From: Tessaracoccus rhinocerotis
Lineage (GTDB): Bacteria; Actinomycetota; Actinomycetes; Propionibacteriales; Propionibacteriaceae
NCBI RefSeq assembly: GCF_007197885.1
Contig: NZ_VKKG01000004.1
Span: forward strand, 352,778 to 416,777
Direction of reading: 5' to 3'
DNA length: 64,000 bases
The number at the start of each line of letters is the position of its first letter. The stretch's first letter is position 1. The position numbers and the translations under genes are program-made. A model generated the notes under the pieces. It was not told the DNA's origin. It searched no databases and saw only the letters and a list, made by a program, of their open reading frames with translations. This document shows, in pieces, positions 26,923 through 35,939 of this stretch.

Positions 26923-29900
26923 TCACGCCCGGTCGAGGTCAGCTGCCAGCCGCCGCAGCCCATCCGCGAGGGCCGTGGCCGTGAGCCGTGCCTCACCGGC
27001 GGATTCCGCCGGTTCGAGAGCCCTGATGGGCCGCACCAGCGGTGGCCGGACCACGTCGATCGGCAGCTTCGGCCGCACCACCGGGCCCGGCTGGTTGGTG
27101 TCCACCAGCTTGCGCAGGCATTCGATGACCTCGGCGAGGTCGGTGCCGTACTCGCCCAGGGCGGCGTCGAGCAGTTTCGCCAGTCGCCGGTCGTGCAGCA
27201 CCTCGATGAGGATCCTGATCCGCTCCTCGCAGCCGGACCCGCTCTCCTTCGGCGGCTCGGGGTCGCCTTCCGGCGGGCGGGGCACGTAGATGGATCCCGA
27301 GAGCAGCTGCTCCCGCGTGAACCGCTCTCGGTGGAGGCTGCGGCCCTCCGCCACCAGGCGGAACCGGTAGATGCCGTAGTGCTTGGCCACGTACTCGGCC
27401 TCGAACACCCCGCCGCCCGAGGGCATGAGCTTCACCACGTCGTTCCCGGCGGGCCCGACGAGCTCGGCGCGCACGGTGGCGCGGTCGCCGTCGACGGGGA
27501 GGTCGTACTCCGCCAGCCGTGCGACCAGGTGCATCGTCGCGCCCGGCTCGATGTCCTTCTGGTGCAGCGAGGCCTTCAGCGTCAGGCTGGAGCGGCTGTG
27601 CACCTCCAGGGAGTAGTGGACGCCGTGGGCGACGGCCTGCTCGTAGGTGGACAGGTCCGTGCTTTCGAGGTGGCTGAGCCACTTGTGGAAGCGGTCGCGG
27701 TCCACCTCGAGCAGGGCGGTCCACTCGCCGGCCCAGTGCTCGCCGCCGCCTGCGTCGACGTGGGGGAGCGTGAGCCGGTAGTAGGCGACGTTGCTGCCGG
27801 TGACGAAGGTGGCGCCGGCCGTGGTGGGGGTGATGGTCTCCCCGGACGGGGTGACGAGTTGGAAGTTGACCACCCACGGGGCTGGGACGAGCAGGATGAC
27901 GTCGGTGGCGGAGTCGGCCCGCGAGAGCTGGAACGGGACCTTGACGGCGTCGCCCGGTTGGATCCAACCGCTCGGGTCGAGGACGATCTGCTCGTTGTTC
28001 ACGCCTGCGAGGATCTGCATGTAGTACTTCGCCAGCAGGAACCGCTCGTCGACCGAGAGGACGCCGGTCATGTTGACGTAGCCGCCGGTGCCGTTGGTCA
28101 GTTGGGTGAGCTTGGCCGGGTTGATGGCCGACGGCTCGCCGAGGCCGATGGCGAAGACGGTGTCGTCGATGCTGCCGGCGACGTCGGCGATGTAGGCCGG
28201 GGCGTTCTCCTGGCCGTCGGTGAGGACGATCATGGCGGTGGTGTCGTAGGTGCCGGCGACGGTGTCGAGCATCGTCCCGGCCGAGGCGACGCCGTCGCCG
28301 ATGGAGGTGGCGCCCGCTGGGTTGGCGACGTGCCCGGCCACGGCTGCGGCGGCCTGTGCGCGCCCCGCGCCGAAGATTTCCGGGCCGGCGTCGACGACGT
28401 TCATCACCACGCCGGCGTCGTGGTCGAAGCGGACCACGCCGATGCCGGTGTCGGGGCGCAGCAGGTCGACCAGGACGTTGGCTGACTCGCGCAGCACCTC
28501 GACGCGGCTGCGGCCGTCGCCGGCGTCCCAGTCCATCGAGCCGGACTTGTCCATCACCATCACCAGGCCGGCGGTGGGGCGCTCGACGGTGTTGGCCGAG
28601 ATCGGGACCGTCCACTCCTGTCCGGTCTGGACGGAGCGGACCACCACCTCGCCGGCCGCGGTGTCGCCCGCGTTGGTGCCGGTGTGGGTGAGCCAGATCC
28701 GGGCGTGCTCAGTGGCGCCGATCCCGGGCGCCGGCACCGTCGTCGAGGAGCCCAGCAGCAGGCTGAAGGAGCCGGCCGGGCCGGACGTGGTGGTGGGGCC
28801 GGAGACCACCTCGAAGGTCAGGTCCTCCACTCCGGAGACCTCCCAGACGACGGCGCGAGCGGTGGTCTCCGCCTCCGGGACGTCGTTGAACGTGACGTGC
28901 GAGGTGAGGAGCTGGATTCGGCGGGCGGCCTGCGCGACGGCGTCGAAGGCGTTGACGCGGCCGAAGCCGTAGTCGTCGTTGTGGCCAGCAGCGTCGTAGA
29001 CGACACCGCCGATCTGCTCGGCGGTGTCGCGCATCAGCTGGCGGAGCTGGTCGCGGGTCATGCCCGGGTCGGCGGAGAGTGCCAGCGCGGCGCAACCGGC
29101 GGCGCAGGGTGCGGCGAAGGACGTGCCGGTGGACGGGCCGTAGTTGTCGCCCGACTGGGTGCTGACCACGTTCACGCCGGGTGCGATCAGTTCCACCTCG
29201 GCACCGCGGGCGGCGTTGTCCTCCATGTCGTTGCGGTCGGAGCGGACGACGGCTATCACGTCTGGGTGCGAGACCACCTGGTCCAGCGAGACGTCGACGT
29301 TGTTGCCGTTGCTCGCCGCCCAGAAGATGGCGGTGCCCAGTCCGCCGCGCCCGTTGGCGGCCGCGGCCTGGAGGGCGAGGTCGAGGACGGTCATCAGGGC
29401 CCAGTTGGCGCCGTTGGGGCCGAGGCTGGAGACGATGATGTCCGCGCCGTCGTCCGCGTTGGCGGTGGCCACCTCGGTGGTGGGGTCGGCGGCGTAGGCG
29501 ATGGCCCGGGCCAGGGTGGCCTGGCTGCCCACCTGGTCGGTGAGGCAGGCGACGAGCATCAGTTCGGACTCAGGAGCCGCGCCGACGCCGCCCCTCGCGT
29601 TGCCCTCCCGGGCGCCGACCATGCCGGCGCAGAACGTGCCGTGGTCCTCGTCCGGCATGCCGGCGGTGCCGGCCGTAAACGTGACGGGGGAGCCCGAGAC
29701 GAAGAAGCCGGAGCCCGCCCCGACCCCCGCGGCGAGGTCCTCGTGGTCGGCGTCGAAGCCGTTGTCCACGACAGCCACGCGGATGCCCGCGCCGCGAGTG
29801 TGGTCCCAGGCGGCCTCGGCGGCGACGTCGGCGCCCGCAGTGCCGCCGCCCGCGCCGGTGTTGTTCCACTGCCACTGGTCGGCGTAGTCCGGGTCGGTGG

Positions 29901-30447
29901 GTGTGAAGCGCTGCGGCACGTGCTCGACGAAGGAGGGCTCGGCGAAGACGAAGTTCGGGTTCTCGTGGAGCGCCACCGACGCGTCGAGCGCGTCGCCGTT
30001 GCCGGTGCGGACCTCGAAGAGGTTGGGTGCGAAGCGGAGCTCGACCAGCACGGTCAGGCCCGCGGCCTCCAGTTCGGCGTCCACCTCGGGGCGGTCGAGC
30101 GAGGGGTCCAGCTGGACCGTGAGCACGTCAGTGGCGATGACCACCCGGCCGTCGTCGTGGACCACGAGCCTGCCTGCGGCGTCCGCACCGTCGGGGACGT
30201 TGCCCTCACGGACGGACCGGCGGGTAGTGGCGTTCTCCTTGACCACGAGCCAGCCAGCGCGCTCGAACGCGTCGATGGTGTCGTCGTCCAGTTCGGGTGC
30301 TGCCTTGCGGATCGCAGCTCTGCCGTCCGTTGCGCGGCGTTGGTACCGGTTCGCGTCGTCGGCGGTCTCATCGGTGTGGACGGCGACGACCGCCTCCATC
30401 TCCTCGACCTCAACCGGCTGGTCCTTGCGGTAGTAGTGGCGGTTCAT
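26923..30447 (-). CDS. Subtilisin-like (S8) serine protease with von Willebrand A domain, no signal peptide
   Basis: A 1174-residue protein. Residues 1-180 look like a prodomain (FAEPSFVEHVPQRFTPTDPDY leads into the protease). The S8 triad is Asp228 (AVVDNG), His269 (DEDHGT) and Ser443 (GTSFAAP), with the oxyanion Asn380. A spacer domain follows. A VWA domain starts at VMVMDKSGSM with an intact MIDAS (Asp633, Ser635, Ser637). The C-terminal third is beta-rich (proprotein or carboxypeptidase-like), ending in a helical charged tail. The first 30 residues are charged and hydrophilic, so no Sec or Tat signal is seen. GGGAGG precedes the ATG. Role unknown; a proteolytic effector acting inside the cell, or export by another route, is possible. 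Confidence 0.8.
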   Translation of the reverse strand: MNRHYYRKDQPVEVEEMEAVVAVHTDETADDANRYQRRATDGRAAIRKAAPELDDDTIDAFERAGWLVVKENATTRRSVREGNVPDGADAAGRLVVHDDGRVVIATDVLTVQLDPSLDRPEVDAELEAAGLTVLVELRFAPNLFEVRTGNGDALDASVALHENPNFVFAEPSFVEHVPQRFTPTDPDYADQWQWNNTGAGGGTAGADVAAEAAWDHTRGAGIRVAVVDNGFDADHEDLAAGVGAGSGFFVSGSPVTFTAGTAGMPDEDHGTFCAGMVGAREGNARGGVGAAPESELMLVACLTDQVGSQATLARAIAYAADPTTEVATANADDGADIIVSSLGPNGANWALMTVLDLALQAAAANGRGGLGTAIFWAASNGNNVDVSLDQVVSHPDVIAVVRSDRNDMEDNAARGAEVELIAPGVNVVSTQSGDNYGPSTGTSFAAPCAAGCAALALSADPGMTRDQLRQLMRDTAEQIGGVVYDAAGHNDDYGFGRVNAFDAVAQAARRIQLLTSHVTFNDVPEAETTARAVVWEVSGVEDLTFEVVSGPTTTSGPAGSFSLLLGSSTTVPAPGIGATEHARIWLTHTGTNAGDTAAGEVVVRSVQTGQEWTVPISANTVERPTAGLVMVMDKSGSMDWDAGDGRSRVEVLRESANVLVDLLRPDTGIGVVRFDHDAGVVMNVVDAGPEIFGAGRAQAAAAVAGHVANPAGATSIGDGVASAGTMLDTVAGTYDTTAMIVLTDGQENAPAYIADVAGSIDDTVFAIGLGEPSAINPAKLTQLTNGTGGYVNMTGVLSVDERFLLAKYYMQILAGVNNEQIVLDPSGWIQPGDAVKVPFQLSRADSATDVILLVPAPWVVNFQLVTPSGETITPTTAGATFVTGSNVAYYRLTLPHVDAGGGEHWAGEWTALLEVDRDRFHKWLSHLESTDLSTYEQAVAHGVHYSLEVHSRSSLTLKASLHQKDIEPGATMHLVARLAEYDLPVDGDRATVRAELVGPAGNDVVKLMPSGGGVFEAEYVAKHYGIYRFRLVAEGRSLHRERFTREQLLSGSIYVPRPPEGDPEPPKESGSGCEERIRILIEVLHDRRLAKLLDAALGEYGTDLAEVIECLRKLVDTNQPGPVVRPKLPIDVVRPPLVRPIRALEPAESAGEARLTATALADGLRRLAADLDRA

Positions 30448-30567
30448 GATGCCCTCCCATCGACGGGACGGCGCTCACCGTCCTTGCCATGGAAGAGCGG
30501 TCTCCGGGCGGCGTGATACCGGCAGGGATGCAATGTGTCGGCACACTTCCCAGGTGATCGCAATTGC

Positions 30568-30582
30568 TATCATGGATCTGTG
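30568..30582 (+). promoter_or_regulatory. -10 box and leaderless GTG start of the MNT gene
   Basis: TATCAT at 30568-30573 stands six bases before GTG at 30580, so transcription would begin at the start codon itself. No ribosome-binding site precedes the GTG. Just upstream, GTGT-CGGC-ACAC (30535-30546) is a small palindrome that could be an operator. Leaderless messages are common in actinomycetes. Confidence 0.5.
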
Positions 30583-31053
30583 GATGTCCTTGAGCTTGAG
30601 CAGGAGGCGCGTGCCGCGGACGATGCTGCGCGCGAGGCTCGGGCACGCTTGGTGAGTGCCGTCAGGCGCGCCCACGCCAGCGGCCTCTCGCAGAGGGAGA
30701 TCGCCGCACACAGCGGACGAAGTCAGGCGGAGATCAACCGTCTCCTGCGGTTCCACGGTGCGGGCGAGCGTGCTCGCCAGTTGAGGGCGAATCGCGGCGC
30801 GTTGGTCCGTCTACTCCGGGGGGCCGGACTGGTGAACGTGCGAGTGTTCGGCTCCGTCGCGAGAGGGCAGGACCACGAGGGATCCGATGTCGACATCCTG
30901 GCCAGCCCTCGACGACCCATCGGCCTGCTGGCGCTGGCCCGGCTGGAGAATGAGGCCTCCAGGGCGGTCGGACTGCCAGTGGACCTCGTACTCGACGATT
31001 CGATCCGGCCAGACTTGCGCGCACGAATCCTTGAAGAAGCGGTGCCGCTGTGA
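30580..31053 (+). CDS. mntA: MNT-domain nucleotidyltransferase antitoxin with N-terminal HTH
   Basis: A protein of 157 residues from the GTG. The first half has an HTH-like segment (SGLSQREIAAHSGRSQAEINRLL). The second half is a minimal nucleotidyltransferase with GSVARG followed by SDVDIL, the G-S-x(10)-D-x-D catalytic signature. MNT proteins of this kind neutralise HEPN toxins by modifying a tyrosine near the active site (MntA-HepT). The fused HTH probably lets it repress its own promoter. It overlaps the HEPN gene by ATGA. Confidence 0.8.
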   Translation: MDVLELEQEARAADDAAREARARLVSAVRRAHASGLSQREIAAHSGRSQAEINRLLRFHGAGERARQLRANRGALVRLLRGAGLVNVRVFGSVARGQDHEGSDVDILASPRRPIGLLALARLENEASRAVGLPVDLVLDDSIRPDLRARILEEAVPL

Positions 31054-31373
31054 GTCGGACTGAACCGGAGTTGTTGAGGACCGCGCTTCTTCATCTGGAC
31101 TTCATCGACGAGTACGCATCAATGGACCTTGAGCAGAGTGTTGTTGTCGACGCCATAGCTCTCAGGCTTGCCGGGATGATCGACGCCTTGAGTGGGTTAC
31201 CCGCACCGGTCCTCGACGACCTCTTCGGAGAAGATTGGTCCGCGATGCGGGGCTTGCGCAACCGGATTGCGCACGGGTATCACCTCGTGGCCCCAGAAGT
31301 CCTGAGGATCACGGTCATCGAAGAGTTGCCCGACGTGAGGGAGATCATCGAATCGCGTTTACGAACTAGCTGA
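31050..31373 (+). CDS. hepT: HEPN-domain (HepT-like) RNase toxin
   Basis: A 107-residue helical protein with the HEPN active-site motif R-x4-H as RNRIAH, followed by GYHLV, which gives the tyrosine that the partner MNT enzyme can modify. The pair is translated as a coupled unit with the MNT gene. It probably cuts RNA when released from its partner. It forms the 3' end of a two-gene operon and is convergent with the DUF4184 gene 89 bases later. Confidence 0.82.
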   Translation: MSRTEPELLRTALLHLDFIDEYASMDLEQSVVVDAIALRLAGMIDALSGLPAPVLDDLFGEDWSAMRGLRNRIAHGYHLVAPEVLRITVIEELPDVREIIESRLRTS

Positions 31374-31462
31374 TCAGTCGGTACGCGCCCGCGATTCCAT
31401 CGATCCTCAGAGTGAAGCGGTGTACGCGCATGCACCGACTCCACGAGAGTGCGGTCCGAGCG

Positions 31463-32305
31463 CTACAGGGCGGAGGTCGCGGGGCGCCGCATCCTGCCGA
31501 GCCGTGCCACCCACCAGATGGCAACGGCCAGGACGACAATCACCCCAACCGCTGCACCCCCGCCGATCAGGCCCCGGGTCAGGACGCTCTCGACGAGGGC
31601 CAACGTGCTGCGGTGGATCGTCGGGTCGAAAGTGGCCGCCACCGACACGGCTCCCGCTAGCACCCCGACCCCGAGGAGGCCGGCAACCGCCCAGTAGGTC
31701 CTGCGCAGTGGGGGAGCGCCATCGCTGACGAAGACCCGACGACGCCGCCATAGGACGACCGCGATGACCGCCAGCCCGATCACCGAGCTCCCGTGCTGGA
31801 GCAGGTCAATCCATGTGAGGCCGGCCAGAGCCGTCGTGTTCAGGGCCGCAGACTGCTGGGCCAGGAATCCGTCGCTACTGGCAAAGGAGTCCCACAGCAG
31901 GTGGGTTGCGGCGCCGAGCACCAAGGAGACAGGCACCCAGACCCATCGCGCGCCGGGTCGGTGCGTAGCGGCAGCGGTCTCGTCGTCTCCTGCCCCGACG
32001 GGGTGCAGGGTTCCACCGCCCCACCTCCCCCGGGTCAACCAGACAAGCGGTGGAGTCGCTGCCAGCGCCAGCAGGTACAGGACCAGCGCCAATGGGAGTG
32101 AGACGGTCAGCAGGCCGGAGACGGAGTGCGAGGCTGTCGCATTGGTGAACGGTTCGTACCAGGACTGCGCCGAGACCGGGAGACGGGTGGCGCGGACGTA
32201 GTAGGGGAGGTCAGGGGCCAGGGCGCCGCAGACGAGGGCGAGACCCACGAGCGGCCGACGCATCAATGGCAACACCGCGGCGGGATGGGCGAGCGTGAAC
32301 GGCAC
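31463..32305 (-). CDS. DUF4184 family integral membrane protein
   Basis: A 280-residue protein beginning MPFTLAHPAAVLPL, which is diagnostic for DUF4184, followed by several hydrophobic segments (about six spans) and GAATHLLWDSF. It may relate to LexA-regulated or metal-dependent hydrolase-like membrane proteins, but no function is known. It stands alone on its strand, divergent from the lipoprotein at 32368. Confidence 0.8.
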   Translation of the reverse strand: MPFTLAHPAAVLPLMRRPLVGLALVCGALAPDLPYYVRATRLPVSAQSWYEPFTNATASHSVSGLLTVSLPLALVLYLLALAATPPLVWLTRGRWGGGTLHPVGAGDDETAAATHRPGARWVWVPVSLVLGAATHLLWDSFASSDGFLAQQSAALNTTALAGLTWIDLLQHGSSVIGLAVIAVVLWRRRRVFVSDGAPPLRRTYWAVAGLLGVGVLAGAVSVAATFDPTIHRSTLALVESVLTRGLIGGGAAVGVIVVLAVAIWWVARLGRMRRPATSAL

Positions 32306-32367
32306 GGCGCCAACCTACCGTGGCGGACACGGCGCCGGTCAGGGGGAGGAACGCCTGAACCCGTGGC

Positions 32368-32838
32368 GTGGACACTGGGAGGGTGAAGCGACTCCTCCTG
32401 CCCCTGACGATCCTTCCTTTCCTGGCGCTGGCCGGCTGCTCCGGCGCATCGGGCACGCCCTGTGAGGGGGAGTTCGCCTTCAGCAACGGCAGCATGCCTC
32501 CGCCGTTCAGCCACAGATGGACCGTCACCTTCACCGACGGCGCCGGTAGCATCGTCTGGACCAGCCCGTACGCGTCGCCGCAGCCGGAGTGGAGCGCCGA
32601 GTTCGAGCCCACCGACGACGCCGTGGTGGCCCTCTGCGATGCGATCCGGGACGCACCCACGGAGAGCGACAGCGTCGGGGGTCCGGTCGCCAGCTGGGAG
32701 ACCAATTCCGGCTCCGGCTCCACTGACACCGGCGTAAACGAACTTGCTGCGGCTGCTCGGGAGTTGGTTGGGGCCGAGACCTTCGACCAGTTGCGGAAGC
32801 AGTACGAGGGCTGGCAGGCCGAGCAAGATGAAGGCTGA
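32368..32838 (+). CDS. Small predicted lipoprotein
   Basis: A 156-residue protein with a basic N-terminus, hydrophobic core and lipobox LALAGC. The mature part is acidic with no family I recognise (FTDGAGSIVWTSPYASPQPEW). Two GTG starts are possible, at 32368 and 32383; the second has GGGAGG directly abutting it, so the exact start is open. Its 3' end overlaps the truncated MazG frame by 11 bases, which suggests a recombination junction here. Confidence 0.6.
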   Translation: MDTGRVKRLLLPLTILPFLALAGCSGASGTPCEGEFAFSNGSMPPPFSHRWTVTFTDGAGSIVWTSPYASPQPEWSAEFEPTDDAVVALCDAIRDAPTESDSVGGPVASWETNSGSGSTDTGVNELAAAARELVGAETFDQLRKQYEGWQAEQDEG

Positions 32839-33061
32839 GTGCTTCCAATGGGTCAGAGCTGACCCAGCGGTAGACGAGTTCAGCCGGCCGGACCCCAAGC
32901 GGCGGGCCGCGGAGGAGATCAGCGACGTGCTGGTCTACCTGCTCAGGCTCGCGGACGTGCTCGAGATCGATATTGCGAAAGCGGTCACCGAGAAGATGGA
33001 GGACTCGCGCCGTCGGTTCGCGACAGACGAGTTCCAGGGCGTGGCCCCGTTCAAGCTGTGA
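32828..33061 (+). pseudogene. MazG-like nucleotide pyrophosphohydrolase, 5'-truncated
   Basis: Seventy-seven residues from an ATG at 32828 match the second half of small MazG-like enzymes: ECFQW, then EEISDVLVYLLRLADVLEIDI and AVTEKMEDSRRRF. The first metal-binding helix (E-x2-E before FQW) is missing. Upstream the frame belongs to the lipoprotein end, not to MazG. It is probably a remnant created by deletion or recombination and unlikely to be active. Confidence 0.65.
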
Positions 33062-33137
33062 CGCACTCTCAGGCAAGTGCTGGACTGACCGGATCCGCCA
33101 ATGACTGGCCGGCTACCCTTGGGCTGACTGGTGCGGA

Positions 33138-33229
33138 CGGCTCCGTCTGCGGTGCTGAGCGCTCCACGCAGGTGGACCAGTTGGCTGAGGTGCCACGTCG
33201 GCTCCGTCTCCGGTGTCAAGCGCTCCACG
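33138..33229 (+). repeat. Imperfect 31-bp direct repeat
   Basis: Copies at 33138-33168 and 33199-33229 match at 27 of 31 positions (both start CGGCTCCGTCT and end GCGCTCCACG). They lie in the 229-base gap between the MazG remnant and the reverse gene ending at 33291. No gene is seen in this gap. Confidence 0.6.
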
Positions 33230-33290
33230 GACATTGATCTGCCGCAGTTGGCCGCTTGGTCGCTGGGCACTTACGCCAAGAATGTCGGGT

Positions 33291-34049
33291 TCAGGCTTGG
33301 ACGCGGAGCGCGGCGGCGAGCGCTTCGGTGTCCGTGCCACCGGGAGGGCCCGCATACCCGAGTTGGGTGACAACTACCAGGCGCTGGTCGCGGTTCAGTG
33401 GGAACACAAGGGCCGTACGGCTCGCCGTCGTCCAGTCGACTGGGAGTTGGTACCCGTCACCAAATCCAAGTTTCGTCGCGGCCTTTAGCCAGGGTTTCCC
33501 GAAGGCGAAGATAAACGGGGTCTCGAGTTCGCTGATGGGGTCGAGGATGAAGCGACTGAGGAGGTCGGCTGGCGGCGTTATCGCGGCGGTGACGGACTTG
33601 GAGTGGAACGGGTAGAGCTCGATGTAGAGCAGTTCCTGAGCCGGGATGCTGTCGTCGCTGTGCAGGCGGCGAGCGAAAGAAAGCCGGCTTTGGTGGTAGC
33701 GGTTACGCCCGTGTGTTTCTTCCCACGCCGCATCCGTGTAGGGGCCGCTCTTGGCCCAGTCCCCATAGGACGTTTCGCGGACACGCCGCGTGTAGATGCC
33801 CTGCATGCCTTGGAACTTTGGTGCTGGTGCACCGGGGTTGAGCCCGAGCATGACAAGGGCAGGGGTGTTCTTGGCGGCCAGCGGCCCGATGTACGGCTCG
33901 GGCATCACGGTCATGTCGACGGTGCCTGCTCCGCGACCGGCGTAGGCGCCACGCCAGCGTTCGAGATCAGGATGCAGGCGATGGTTCCCCCGCACCCATC
34001 GGCCGATCTCTCTATCCCAGAACTCGACGGCAGCAAGACGGCTCGACAT
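33291..34049 (-). CDS. Hypothetical protein, possible uracil-DNA-glycosylase-superfamily fold
   Basis: A 252-residue soluble protein. ALVMLGLNPGAPAPKFQG near residue 65 resembles the first motif of UDG/MUG-type glycosylases (G-x-N-P-G). ELLYIELYPFHSKS and PFIFAFGKPW could be later core strands. The final motif with the catalytic His-Ser pattern is not clear, so this is a weak fold hint rather than an annotation. It lies in an accessory stretch among toxin-antitoxin remnants. Confidence 0.45.
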   Translation of the reverse strand: MSSRLAAVEFWDREIGRWVRGNHRLHPDLERWRGAYAGRGAGTVDMTVMPEPYIGPLAAKNTPALVMLGLNPGAPAPKFQGMQGIYTRRVRETSYGDWAKSGPYTDAAWEETHGRNRYHQSRLSFARRLHSDDSIPAQELLYIELYPFHSKSVTAAITPPADLLSRFILDPISELETPFIFAFGKPWLKAATKLGFGDGYQLPVDWTTASRTALVFPLNRDQRLVVVTQLGYAGPPGGTDTEALAAALRVQA

Positions 34050-34110
34050 TCAGCGAATACTGCCACATCATGAGACATGCTTGGTGCCAATGATCAAGGT
34101 GGTCCTCTGA

Positions 34111-34419
34111 ATGGTCTATGAGTTCGCAGGGTTGATGAGCAGGCAAGTGGAGTGGGCCCATCGGTACAACGGCTACGCCAGGTTGGCGAGTACTCCAGAG
34201 AAGCTTGCCGAAATACTGGAACCTGCTTGGAGGGAGTACCGCCGGACCAAACGGGTCCCGGAATGGTGCGGCGTCGATTTGCTCCGTGGGTGGGTCTTCT
34301 ACCTGGCCCGTGCTGATCGTCACGGAGGGGGCTACGGGCTCATGGAGAACGGCGACATGATCGATGAATGGCGCGCAGTGTTGGAACGGATCACTTCGCA
34401 TGAAGAGGCGACGAACTGA
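34111..34419 (+). CDS. Hypothetical protein, 102 aa
   Basis: Starts MVYEFAGLMSRQVEWAHRY and is helical, rich in Trp, Tyr and charged residues, without signal or membrane segment. AAGGTGG lies about ten bases before the ATG. No family recognised. It is an isolated gene between two reverse genes. Confidence 0.45.
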   Translation: MVYEFAGLMSRQVEWAHRYNGYARLASTPEKLAEILEPAWREYRRTKRVPEWCGVDLLRGWVFYLARADRHGGGYGLMENGDMIDEWRAVLERITSHEEATN

Positions 34420-34501
34420 CGAGATGCCCACAGTGACGTAGAAGTTCCAACGGCAACCGATCTGGAGGTATGCCCTAATCGTCCTGGTCTGTCGCTGGTG
34501 G

Positions 34502-34866
34502 TCAGTGCCAAGATGCGAGGCAGCCCGACACTTCCTGGTACGTCGCGGTCCCGCTGGCGACCGCGATGACCAAGTCGTAGGACTCGTCGTCCGGTGCATC
34601 CAAATCGATGCCGTTGAGTCCGTGGAACACCACCAGCGAGAGCCAGCCCCCAAGCGCTTGTTCCCATCGAACAGGGCATGGTTTCCGACCAGCGATTCCA
34701 GCAGTACCGCTGCCTTATCGTCGAGGCCGGGATAGGCATCCCGGCCGTAGACGCTCACCCGGGGACGATGAACCGCACTGTCAAGCAGTCCGATATCGCC
34801 GATGGGACCAACTCCCAGGTCCTCCACCAGCGACAGAATGTCCTCGAGGGTGAGGTACTCAATCAC
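34502..34866 (-). pseudogene. doc: Doc-type (Fic fold) toxin gene, frameshifted
   Basis: From a GTG at 34866 the frame reads VIEYLTLEDILSLVEDLG and reaches NHALFDGNKRLG, the Doc active-site motif (H-x-F-x-D-x-N-K-R). At the C-run 34647-34651 it shifts. The rest of the family pattern, WLSLVVFHGLNGIDLDAP up to the stop at 34502, continues in another frame. One base too few or two too many accounts for it. Either the gene is dead or the run was misread. A possible antitoxin tail (GRVRGHIS then stop) lies just upstream, but the start of that gene is not found before the ISL3 element. Confidence 0.7.
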
Positions 34867-35636
34867 TGGCCCAACCGGTCCTTCTGCGGGTTCACTCAGC
34901 TGATGTGGCCTCTCACACGTCCCCAGGAATCGTCTCCCAGCGGACCTCCCGCGCACTCCGAACCGGTGGTCGGGGAGGTTGTCTGTGAGAGGCGGCGGCT
35001 CTTGCAGTTTGGTGGCTCTTCACAATCGAGGGTGTAGTCGGGGTTTGAATCCGCCGGCCTCGAGGAGGCTGCGGGCGATGTAGTGGGTCAGGTTCCGGAA
35101 GCCCAGGGCGATACCGCGGAGGTGCTCGAGTCGGCCGTTGATGGCCTCGGTGGGGCCGTTGGAGGTGCCTGGCCGGTCGAAGAAGGCGAGCACGTCAGCG
35201 GCGCGACGGTTCAGGGTCCGACCCAGGCGGCGTAACTCCACTAGTGCTGTGGGAACGCCTGTGCTGATGTCATCGATGACCTTGTTGAGCAGGTAGCGGC
35301 CGAACTTCTTGTCAGGTTGCCGGTAGGCCACCACGAGACGTTGGTAAATGCCCCAGGTGGCCTCGACCTCGCCATGCTGGTCGTCGGCGAACAGCGCTTC
35401 CAGGCGGGCGACCTGCTTGTCGGTGAGCAGATCAACACCGGTCAGCAAGGTGCGCCTGGCCCGGTAGAGCGGATCCCCAGCACGGCCTCGATGTCCGCGG
35501 GTGGTTTGCTGAACCCGTTGCCGGCACCGGGTCAGGGCCTCCCCTGCCAGACGCACTACATGGAAGGGGTGGGACTGCCGAAGGTTTGGTTGACTCCAAG
35601 ACCGCATGACTTCTGGGAGGAGGTTGTGCTGAAAGG

Positions 35637-35939
35637 ATGGCAACCATGCCGAAGATCACTTACTCCGACGAGTTCAAGCGCGACGCGGTCGCGTTGGTCG
35701 CCTCAGGCATCCCGCAGAAGCAGGTCGTCAAGGACCTGGGTGTCGCGAAGACCACGCTGCAGGCGTGGGTCCGTGACGCGAGGTTCCAGTCTCACGGGAT
35801 GACGCCGACCACGGACCCCGAGGCACGCAAGGACATGTCCCAGGCTTTGCGTAGGATCCGTGAGTTGGAGATGGAAAACGAGGTGCTACGCCGCGCAGCA
35901 GCGTATCTGTCGCAGGCTCACATCACACCCCCAAAATGA
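35637..35939 (+). CDS. IS3-family transposase OrfA
   Basis: A 100-residue DNA-binding protein: HTH (YSDEFKRDAVALVASG, VVKDLGVAKTTLQAWV) followed by a leucine-zipper-like helix (RRIRELEMENEVLRRAAAYL), as in OrfA of IS3 elements. It overlaps orfB by ATGA, next to CCCCCAAAATGA, where a -1 slip could produce the fused OrfAB transposase. Confidence 0.92.
   Translation: MATMPKITYSDEFKRDAVALVASGIPQKQVVKDLGVAKTTLQAWVRDARFQSHGMTPTTDPEARKDMSQALRRIRELEMENEVLRRAAAYLSQAHITPPK

Noticed and set aside
28684..30516. A 610-codon forward frame opposite the subtilase gene
   Set aside because: Low-complexity Val/Gly/Asp translation typical of a shadow frame; the reverse frame carries the full S8 triad and VWA motif.
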